From positions 1 to 26,713 of IMG/VR virus record IMGVR_UViG_3300048927_000205: a stretch of 26,713 bases of DNA. The stretch is one strand, 5' to 3'. The stretch's first letter is position 1; the number at the start of each line of letters is the position of its first letter. The notes under the pieces are model-generated. The model had not been told where the DNA came from, made no database searches, and saw only the letters and a list, made by a program, of their open reading frames with translations. This document shows, piece by piece, positions 21,166 through 26,713 of the stretch. This stretch comes from a virus. The position numbers were made by a program, and so were the translations under genes.

Positions 21166-21546
21166 TTAATTGTCTGTCACAGTGATCTGCGTTTGAACGA
21201 AACCGAACACTTTCACCTTTCCGCACCCGTACTGCCCACTGTCGTAGGCGACGGTGGTAGAGGCAGGCTGAAGATGGCCGAAGGTTCCGGTTGGAGTGTA
21301 GGTATCGCTGAAAGTGAGCATTACAGGGCTTGCATAGGTCGTGACGATGCGAGCTGAGCATGTGCTCGTTGAGACGATAGTAGTTGCCGTAGTGCCTGCG
21401 GTTTCTGAGGTGGTGCTTGCTACTCCTGCCGGAAGTCCAGAGGGAGCACTAGCCTGCGCCTGTGTTGCGTATAGAAAGGAAAGCGTTGCAATTGCGAGAA
21501 CTAAAGCCCCGACGAAAATCGCACTGATTTTGGAGGTTTGAGTCAT
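21166..21546 (-). CDS. Small secreted protein with signal peptide
   Basis: 126 residues with a clear signal peptide (hydrophobic core 8-27, IFVGALVLAIATLSFLYA, cleavage likely after AQA near 31). The mature part has a Ser/Thr-rich linker and a beta domain with two Cys (STCSARI and YGCGKVK), probably a disulfide, in a pattern PVMLTFSDTYTPTGTFGHL typical of a small beta sandwich. A second exported protein in the head module is surprising. No family is recognised. Confidence 0.65.
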   Translation of the reverse strand: MTQTSKISAIFVGALVLAIATLSFLYATQAQASAPSGLPAGVASTTSETAGTTATTIVSTSTCSARIVTTYASPVMLTFSDTYTPTGTFGHLQPASTTVAYDSGQYGCGKVKVFGFVQTQITVTDN

Positions 21547-21567
21547 AAGTGTTGTGGTTACACTTCC

Positions 21568-21593
21568 ATCCTAGCACCCACTTTTTAAGTCAA
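21568..21593 (-). promoter_or_regulatory. Possible promoter before the secreted-protein gene
   Basis: On the minus strand TTGACT (21593-21588) and, 14 bases later, TAGGAT (21573-21568) preceded by TG, an extended -10-like pattern. A start at about 21561 would give a 15-base A/C-rich leader (GTAACCACAACACTT) before the ATG at 21546. The short spacer makes this tentative. The 63-base gap it occupies is among the larger ones in the operon. Confidence 0.3.
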
Positions 21594-21609
21594 GAGGTTA
21601 TCCACTGTT

Positions 21610-21846
21610 TTATACACCGATGTTTGTAGCTTCTCCGGAAGAGCTTTTGTCTATGACCGTGTTCTTTTTGAGTTCTTTCCATGCATCTTGAAGAAGCGAG
21701 ATCGCAATGCGCTCTGCGGCGAGTACATTCACATCTTCCGACCCCTGAGATTTGAGGAACGACGAAAGAATCACGTCATACACGGAGCTCGACATCACCT
21801 CATCCTGAAGAAACCTTTGAATCTTCTGTTTCTGGTGGTCCTTCAT
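21610..21846 (-). CDS. Small helical protein after portal
   Basis: 78 residues, helical (QKIQRFLQDEVMSSSVYDVI; AAERIAISLLQDAWKELKKN), overlapping the portal stop by ATGA. Similar-size helical proteins in this place in other phages are often uncharacterised head accessory proteins. No domain is recognised. Confidence 0.65.
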   Translation of the reverse strand: MKDHQKQKIQRFLQDEVMSSSVYDVILSSFLKSQGSEDVNVLAAERIAISLLQDAWKELKKNTVIDKSSSGEATNIGV

Positions 21847-23720
21847 TGTGCTGTTGGCTGAGCTGCCTGAGTCTGAATTCCCGCGAGGGTGAGGAACTGC
21901 TTTTGTATGTCATTCGGCTCTCCGGCGAGGTCTTTGTAGCTCAGCGTCTCGGTAATCTTCCCTGCAGAGGACTGAGGCATGTTGAGTTGACTTAGATCAA
22001 TAGGTTCGAGTCCACTGGATTCGATGATCTGATTGAAGAGTTTGGCGATAGGGGCACTCTGGAGGATGTACGGGTTCGTCATGATCTTGTTGAATACATT
22101 GACGAGCTTGTCAGTCATTGCCATGAGGTCCTTGCGCTTGCCCGCAACGTCTATCTGCACACCAAACGACTTATCAGCAAACTCTCCCTTGAGTATCTCA
22201 AGGAGATGGATGTTTCCTTTCTTCTGAAGTTGCTCGAGCGTCTGCTGCTTAAATGCGGCAATGGACTGAGGATTGAGTGCGGTGAATTCTTTAGTGAGAA
22301 CCTTATCGATGATGTACTCGTTTACCTTCTTGGTAACAAGCGAATCTATGACGAAGTGCAATTCATCGAGAGAGAGCTTGGCGAGGAATTTAGTACCCTT
22401 GGTAATCTCCTTATCGATGTATGGAATGATCCAGTCGCGGTAAATCTCTTCGATGAACTTGGCTCGCTGGCCGCGTCTGCGCTCGTGGAGTCCGCTACCC
22501 TGTGCGACCGTTCTTTCCTGTCCTCTGAATGTCTGGCCGGAAGGCTGCTCCTTTCCGAGAAGTGGATCGAATGCGGAGCTTGCGAGCTGGGCGTGCGCCT
22601 GCCATTCATCAATGCTGCGATCAAGGAGCTGCACATTCGCGGGGGCGGCGGTCGGGACCTGGTGAATCTGCTTCCCGTCCTCAATGGTAGTGATTTCAAG
22701 ATTCTCCATGTCCTGAATCTTGTTCCGTTCGGTATAACTTGCGTCATCGGTATAGAGAGGAATCTTTGAGGCAGACTCAAGCATGTTCTGCTTGTGGATG
22801 GTGAGAAAATTCGTCCATACCTGGGGATGGAGGAGAGCTTCACCCGCTCCTCTGCCGAGTGCTCGATTGTGAACCTTCTTTGAAGTGAAGAACTTAATCG
22901 TGTGCTCGTCGTCTTCTTTGCGGTAGAGCGTTACGCCCTGACGATCCCCATTTTTATCCTGATAGAACGCGATGATTTGGCACTGGTAGTACCAGTCGTC
23001 CATATTGTCGTTATCAAGAAGGTAGTGTTCGGGCAGCGTCCCTTTAACTATGTAGACTTCTATCTGTTTGCCTGGTGTTTGATTCTTTTTTGTCTGCATT
23101 AAACCATCGGGAGACTTGTTCGTATCCGCGAGTGTAATGAGTTCATCAATGCTGACAGTCGCACCGTTCTTTTCATCGCCCCAGCCGTACTGACTCATCT
23201 TGCGAAGGCTGTCGGGAGCGAAGTTGTGCTTGAAGCCGAGCGGGGCGCCGAGAAGGTTTGTTTGGTCTCCGAACGCTAAGGTCTGGAACTGCAATACTTC
23301 AGGCTTTGGAGTGTCGGTCTTCTGTACTAAAACACCTCCGTAATCAAGATCGGTCTCGGTTATCTCATCAAATAGCTCGTCGAGGTCGTATTCTTTTGTA
23401 AAGACTTCATCGTGGTACTTCTTCACAAGAAATGAGAGTGCGCGGTCATCATCCTCTTCGACAAACGGCACTACATCCTTCACTTCTATATCTTCGGACC
23501 AGTATGAAAGGTTTAACATCGGTTCCATGATGTTCTTAAACGCGCGAGTCATCGTCTGCCAGGCATTAGAGCCGGTGAAGAAGACTCCGTTCTTCAGGTG
23601 AAAGATGAGCTGGACGTGATTGCGGAGATTCCAGGACCAGTTGTCCCCTACCTGAATCTCTTCTGTTTCAAACTTACTCTCCTCACTCTTAACGTATGCG
23701 TAAATGGAAGGCTCGATCAT
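21843..23720 (-). CDS. Portal protein
   Basis: 625 residues, the size of podovirus-type portals. Characteristic regions: an N-terminal helical domain with NLRNHVQLIFHLKNG and AFKNIMEPML, a wing region, YQCQIIAFYQDKNGDRQGVT, the stem-like SIDEWQAHAQLASSAFDPLL, followed by GKEQPSGQTFRGQERTVAQG near 385-405, a conserved loop-and-helix in this family, and a helical C-terminus (KEFTALNPQSIAAFKQQTLE). It forms the dodecameric DNA channel at the capsid vertex and docks terminase and adaptor. It overlaps the upstream and downstream genes by ATGA. Confidence 0.85.
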   Translation of the reverse strand: MIEPSIYAYVKSEESKFETEEIQVGDNWSWNLRNHVQLIFHLKNGVFFTGSNAWQTMTRAFKNIMEPMLNLSYWSEDIEVKDVVPFVEEDDDRALSFLVKKYHDEVFTKEYDLDELFDEITETDLDYGGVLVQKTDTPKPEVLQFQTLAFGDQTNLLGAPLGFKHNFAPDSLRKMSQYGWGDEKNGATVSIDELITLADTNKSPDGLMQTKKNQTPGKQIEVYIVKGTLPEHYLLDNDNMDDWYYQCQIIAFYQDKNGDRQGVTLYRKEDDEHTIKFFTSKKVHNRALGRGAGEALLHPQVWTNFLTIHKQNMLESASKIPLYTDDASYTERNKIQDMENLEITTIEDGKQIHQVPTAAPANVQLLDRSIDEWQAHAQLASSAFDPLLGKEQPSGQTFRGQERTVAQGSGLHERRRGQRAKFIEEIYRDWIIPYIDKEITKGTKFLAKLSLDELHFVIDSLVTKKVNEYIIDKVLTKEFTALNPQSIAAFKQQTLEQLQKKGNIHLLEILKGEFADKSFGVQIDVAGKRKDLMAMTDKLVNVFNKIMTNPYILQSAPIAKLFNQIIESSGLEPIDLSQLNMPQSSAGKITETLSYKDLAGEPNDIQKQFLTLAGIQTQAAQPTAQ

Positions 23721-23980
23721 ATTCCAAAGAGGATGCTCGCGTTCTTCAGTGCTACTTCCTGAGTCAAACCTCGGCAGTTGAAGAGACGAAAGGCAGCTAT
23801 AGGCATGAGGATGCGTTCTTGCTTGGTATCCCCCTTCGAGATGGTGAGGATTGCCCTACCTTTAACATTACCCGGCTTCAGTGCGGAGATTGAATCGGTG
23901 ATGGTGGTGCCTGATGCCTCAAAGGTCTTGCCCATGATCTTGACGGTAGCGGTGTAGAGCTTCGGGTTCTTCTTTTTCAT
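23717..23980 (-). CDS. Small basic beta-rich protein before portal
   Basis: 87 residues, basic N-terminus (KKKNPKLYTATVKIMGKTFE), mostly beta, with one Cys. It overlaps both neighbours by ATGA. No family is recognised; the ordered YTATVKIMGKTFEASG...GRAILTISKG pattern is a small beta-sheet fold common in phage packaging-region hypotheticals. Confidence 0.65.
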   Translation of the reverse strand: MKKKNPKLYTATVKIMGKTFEASGTTITDSISALKPGNVKGRAILTISKGDTKQERILMPIAAFRLFNCRGLTQEVALKNASILFGI

Positions 23981-24225
23981 GAATTGAGTGTTGTCTTCAT
24001 AAAGCTTGCGGTAGTGCCATCAGGACGCTTATACACTTTAGCGACCGCATCAAACTCTTGGAGAGGTCCGCTCGGCTGCTGTCCTATCGTTGAGCCGTAT
24101 TGCTTATCAATCTGCCGCGCTAATACTTTCTTCTGCTCTTGGCATGAGGGACAGTAGTACGCATCGGGATCAGAGTCTTGATAGGTATTTTCACAGCCTG
24201 GCTTAATGCAAGTGTGGGTATTCAT
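23977..24225 (-). CDS. Zinc-ribbon-like small protein
   Basis: 82 residues. An N-terminal zinc-ribbon pattern, Cys6-x4-Cys11 and Cys25-x2-Cys28 (CIKPGC ... YYCPSC), is followed by a Lys-rich helix and a C-terminal VAKVYKRPDGTTASF strand region. It overlaps the next gene by ATGA. The same Cys spacing occurs in the early gene at 4659-4874. Possible nucleic-acid binding role in packaging; not proven. Confidence 0.65.
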   Translation of the reverse strand: MNTHTCIKPGCENTYQDSDPDAYYCPSCQEQKKVLARQIDKQYGSTIGQQPSGPLQEFDAVAKVYKRPDGTTASFMKTTLNS

Positions 24226-24228
24226 GTC

Positions 24229-24256
24229 TGCATAGTACCACTCAGGATTTTGTCAA
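24229..24256 (-). promoter_or_regulatory. Weak promoter-like site inside the SET gene end
   Basis: On the minus strand a perfect TTGACA (24256-24251) is followed after 16 bases by TATGCA (24234-24229). A start would fall at about the ATG at 24225, giving a leaderless message. The -35 hexamer is within coding sequence (Leu-Thr codons of the SET protein) and the -10 is poor, so chance is likely. Confidence 0.2.
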
Positions 24257-24655
24257 CCACGGAAAGACCTGTGCATAGCCGTTAATGGCGCGATAGTTCT
24301 CAGTGATCTCCTCTCCCTCTTTGACACTCTTCAGCATCACATCGTTGACTGCATCGTAGTTAGCATCTTCCGAGTGATTCATGTATGCCTGTATGTTTGT
24401 GTCGGGCCACATGAACTGAGAGCCGTTCACAATGTTCGGCCAGCGTTCAAGAAGAAGCTTTGACACTTCTGGTCTGAGCCACCCAAAGAAAGCGTGTTTG
24501 GTTCTATAGATAACCGGAAAGCGATCTGCGTACAGCTTCTCTCCTTTGTGGAGGTCTCTGAGCGCGAACACTCCCACGCCGTGAATCTTTGAGGGCGCAA
24601 TCCGCGTCTTTACTTCCTCGTTCAATCGTTCTGTATCAGTAAGTTTGTCAGTCAT
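24242..24655 (-). CDS. SET-domain protein lysine methyltransferase
   Basis: 137 residues, a minimal SET domain. Motifs: KIHGVGVFALRDLHKGEKL (23-41, the HGxGxF..R.I..GE cofactor-binding strand), NHSEDAN (93-99, matching the NHSxxPN motif that binds S-adenosylmethionine), and GEEITENY (114-121) with the catalytic-type Tyr121. Pre-SET and post-SET domains are absent, as in short viral and bacterial SET proteins. It transfers methyl groups to Lys of a protein substrate, here unknown: candidates are virion proteins, terminase or a host DNA-binding protein. It sits in the packaging module next to two Cys-rich genes, overlapping the upstream one by eight bases. Confidence 0.85.
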   Translation of the reverse strand: MTDKLTDTERLNEEVKTRIAPSKIHGVGVFALRDLHKGEKLYADRFPVIYRTKHAFFGWLRPEVSKLLLERWPNIVNGSQFMWPDTNIQAYMNHSEDANYDAVNDVMLKSVKEGEEITENYRAINGYAQVFPWLTKS

Positions 24656-24968
24656 TGTAGTAGGCGAGCGGGACTCTGCGCTTGATCTGCGCGTGTACTT
24701 TCTTCCAGGCGAAATACTGCGCGGGTGAACGGAATCCTAAAAGTCTGACTGCTTCAGCGTGTTGAGCGAACTTTATCTGACAGTGATAGCAGGAGGCCCA
24801 TTCGATCATCTCTCCATGAGAATGACTGCTCGCTAGAGTATCGAGTAGATCGCGCTGTATCTTCTCGTAGTTCTTGGGGTCTTTGAGATATTCAGGCAGT
24901 CCGTCTAGAACATGCACCTTCGCGCTTTTGAATTCAGATACATCCGGCTTCTGTTCTTCTTCATTCAT
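24648..24968 (-). CDS. Small protein with CxxC motif, packaging module
   Basis: 106 residues: an acidic N-terminus, a helical middle (EYLKDPKNYEKIQRDLLDTL), then CYHC (Cys60, Cys63) followed by KFAQHAEAVRLLGF and a basic C-terminus (KKVHAQIKRRVPLAYYND). The CYHC plus His residues could bind zinc. I have seen this type of W-x-x-C-x-x-C-Q helix protein beside terminase genes in other phages, function unknown. Confidence 0.65.
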   Translation of the reverse strand: MNEEEQKPDVSEFKSAKVHVLDGLPEYLKDPKNYEKIQRDLLDTLASSHSHGEMIEWASCYHCQIKFAQHAEAVRLLGFRSPAQYFAWKKVHAQIKRRVPLAYYND

Positions 24969-25078
24969 AGTCCGATGTTGGTCTTAATCTTCTTCTGTCT
25001 CGGTACTACATGAGGACAGGTCTTCCATCCTTCTCTGCAACACTCTGGGATTCTGATGCTCTCCAGTTCTCGAATCAT
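24965..25078 (-). CDS. 37-residue Cys-rich small protein after terminase
   Basis: ATG in an ATGA overlap with the large terminase stop (25075-25078) and TGA in an ATGA overlap with the next ATG (24965-24968). The protein has a CC pair, a third Cys and His (IPECCREGWKTCPH) and a basic tail (RQKKIKTNIGL), a possible metal-binding peptide. The exact fit between two genes, with coupling at both ends, makes it convincing despite its size. Confidence 0.65.
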   Translation of the reverse strand: MIRELESIRIPECCREGWKTCPHVVPRQKKIKTNIGL

Positions 25079-26346
25079 ACAGCTATGTTAGCACGCTCTT
25101 TTCGCGGTCCTTTCATGGTGGGTATATCCATCTGTTTATTATGTAGGTCTGCGATTGGATAGCCTAACGCATCCATTGCATGAGACCACATGTGCTGCGG
25201 CTCTCCTTTCGGATTGCCGTCCTTGTCTTCAGCCCATGCGTAGTTCTCGTATGACTGCCAGACGTTGGTACTGCGACGGGTTACAAATATCTTTTTTTGC
25301 GAGACGACTTTGATGCGGAAGTTCACGCTATCTTTCCCCTTCTCACATCCTTTAACTGAAATGCCGTACTTGTTCTGTTCGGCGATGCTCTTAGGTTCAG
25401 CGGAGTCAGCGATAGTAACTGCCGCTCCCGCGTTCTTAATCTCTCCGGCCAGGAACTCGTTGGTTAGCTCAGTCCCGTACGCGAGTTCATCTATCACATA
25501 TCCCCCATTCCAGTAGTAGATGGCTACAGCGCAGGCAGGATCGGGATACCAACCAAAGTCCTCACCGAAGCGAACCAGGCGAGCACCTTGAGGTACAGAA
25601 TCAATGAGCTGCCAGCCGCTATAGATTCTTCCTCGCACCACTTCCGGCACATAGCCTTTGATGACTTGGTAGTAATAGGATGGCTTGGTGTTTTCGTACG
25701 ATTGATAGCGGCGAACCGTCTCTCTGTCCAGATTCGCCAGGTTATCGAGATGCGTACCGCCGATGTATACAGCATTAGTTCCTTCCTTAAGCCTTGGAAT
25801 GAAGAACCCTTCGACGCCGCTCGGTTCGAGATCGAAGAATCGCCTAATGATCCAGTGGTTCTTAGGCGGAGCATTGAGGGTGAGGATGATCTTTATGTCG
25901 CCCTTCACCGTACGCAGAGAGTCATCGAGAGTCATGAACTCCTGCTCGCCTACTTCATCGGCTTCCTCGATGTGGACTGTGTTGTAGTTTGCTAAAGATT
26001 TGAGCTTTGCAGTATGCGAACCGCTGGATGCTTTGAAGCCGTGCGCCTGGATTGTATTCAGTGCGTACTCGACGCGCATATCGTTGTCGGTGATCTTGAG
26101 TTGGTCGCGTATGCCCTGTTCGTCAATGCGGTCATTGAGTTCGCGCCAAATAGAATGGCGAATGTCCGAGTGGATCGCACGCATGAGAGCTGCACGATAG
26201 AACTCAGGAGCTAGGAGCCGTGAGAGTGCGTATTGAGAGCTGGCGGTAGAACCCCCGCGTCCGCGCCCGCCCATGAGGATGTAGTACCGTGCATTCTGTT
26301 CCCAGAGCGGAGCAAATAGCTCACTTACTTTCTGGACTACCTTCAT
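25075..26346 (-). CDS. terL: Terminase large subunit
   Basis: 423 residues: N-terminal ATPase and C-terminal RNase H-like nuclease that package DNA through the portal. The Walker A region is GGRGRGGST (26-34), where the usual Lys before Ser is Gly32; the Walker B is VHIEEADE (124-131) and the coupling motif is ILTLNAP. Nuclease acidic residues are in FGEDFGWYPDP (near 261), TIADSAEP (near 311) and HAMDALGYP (near 390). The ATPase start at ATG 26346 overlaps the small subunit gene by 26 bases. The missing Lys is the odd feature; Arg28 or Arg30 may take its role. Confidence 0.92.
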   Translation of the reverse strand: MKVVQKVSELFAPLWEQNARYYILMGGRGRGGSTASSQYALSRLLAPEFYRAALMRAIHSDIRHSIWRELNDRIDEQGIRDQLKITDNDMRVEYALNTIQAHGFKASSGSHTAKLKSLANYNTVHIEEADEVGEQEFMTLDDSLRTVKGDIKIILTLNAPPKNHWIIRRFFDLEPSGVEGFFIPRLKEGTNAVYIGGTHLDNLANLDRETVRRYQSYENTKPSYYYQVIKGYVPEVVRGRIYSGWQLIDSVPQGARLVRFGEDFGWYPDPACAVAIYYWNGGYVIDELAYGTELTNEFLAGEIKNAGAAVTIADSAEPKSIAEQNKYGISVKGCEKGKDSVNFRIKVVSQKKIFVTRRSTNVWQSYENYAWAEDKDGNPKGEPQHMWSHAMDALGYPIADLHNKQMDIPTMKGPRKERANIAV

Positions 26347-26698
26347 TGTAGCGTTGGAGAATAACGGTGTTCGATTCTATCTTTTGTCCGTCTGATGTGA
26401 TGTCCTGCGATTCTCTATAACCTTCATGTCCGAGAAGAAGCTTTGCAACAGAAGCGTTCAGTGTGTTATCTAATCCTCCGTTCTGAAGCGTTCTTGACTT
26501 TGCTGTTCTTAGTAGCGCAACGATGTCGGAAAATTCTTTATGCTCCTTTGCCCATTCATAGACTGTATCGCGCGAAATACCCAAGAAATAAGCCATTCCT
26601 TCGACGCTCGGAATAACATCACCATGATCTTTGTAGGTATCGAAATAAATTAGTGCTTTCTTCACTAATTTATTTGTGTATTCAGTTGGTCGTGCCAT
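26321..26698 (-). CDS. terS: Terminase small subunit
   Basis: 125 residues. A helix-turn-helix lies at about 31-50 (SVEGMAYFLGISRDTVYEWA), which should bind the packaging site, followed by helical assembly regions (LLRTAKSRTLQNGGLDNTLN; VAKLLLGHEGYRE). It resembles the gp3-like packaging proteins, whose typical pattern is S-x-x-G-x-A-x-x-L-G-x-S-x-x-T-x-Y-x-W. It is the first gene of the packaging module and overlaps the large subunit. Confidence 0.85.
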   Translation of the reverse strand: MARPTEYTNKLVKKALIYFDTYKDHGDVIPSVEGMAYFLGISRDTVYEWAKEHKEFSDIVALLRTAKSRTLQNGGLDNTLNASVAKLLLGHEGYRESQDITSDGQKIESNTVILQRYNEGSPESK

Positions 26699-26713
26699 GT
26701 ATGTAAGTGCTGA

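Noticed and set aside
22206-22769. Plus-strand ORF of 187 codons over the portal gene
   Set aside because: Shadow of the portal reading frame; no leader, and the portal frame carries clear family patterns.
1-26713. tRNA genes, CRISPR arrays, integrase, transposase or lysogeny genes
   Set aside because: None was recognised: no cloverleaf with conserved TTCGA-type loop in a gap, no spaced repeats, no recombinase motifs. The window gaps are too short for most of them.

Overview
This window is most of the structural arm, plus part of the early arm, of a tailed double-stranded DNA phage. The right 21 kb (minus strand, transcribed leftward from about 26700 to 5254) carries, in order: small and large terminase, a group of small Cys-rich proteins and a SET-domain protein, portal, several small or exported proteins, scaffold, major capsid protein, a head-tail adaptor, a small conserved virion protein, a glycine-rich adhesin, a beta-rich tail protein, two large helical proteins that look like ejection/internal virion proteins, a coiled-coil fibre, a 1140-residue tail fibre/spike, and a lysis and wall-degradation cassette (coiled-coil membrane protein, papain-like peptidase, two lysozyme-fold enzymes, holin candidate). 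I see no tape-measure, sheath or major tail-tube gene, so a short-tailed (podovirus-type) virion is the best reading.

The left 5 kb (plus strand) is a tightly packed run of small genes, most overlapping by ATGA. Recognisable members are a YopX protein, a probable single-strand annealing protein followed by a YqaJ/lambda-type exonuclease (a recombination pair), a winged-helix protein and several Cys-rich or one-helix membrane proteins. The two arms converge at about 5254-5285. Replication genes (polymerase, helicase, primase) and an integrase are not present, so the genome must extend beyond the window. There are no tRNAs, rRNAs, CRISPR arrays or insertion sequences that I can see.

Host: not proven. 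TGA is used as a stop throughout, so the genome uses the standard bacterial code. Almost no gene has a Shine-Dalgarno site; leaders are A/C-rich, often CTAA followed by ACAAC-like bases just before ATG. The large fibre has a signal peptide, Thr/Ser-rich GIGTSTP repeats and a Cys-pair C-terminus that resemble surface proteins I associate with Patescibacteria (CPR) genomes. A CPR host is therefore a working hypothesis, with an SD-poor lineage such as Bacteroidota as the alternative.

The most unusual points are: a hidden 50-codon membrane-protein gene on the plus strand (11993-12145) with its own sigma70-like promoter, antisense to a structural gene; a perfect 9-bp hairpin touching the capsid-gene start and a second inverted repeat just after its stop; a SET-domain methyltransferase in the packaging module; a large terminase whose Walker A lysine is replaced by glycine; and a set of signal-peptide-bearing proteins inside the virion gene block.
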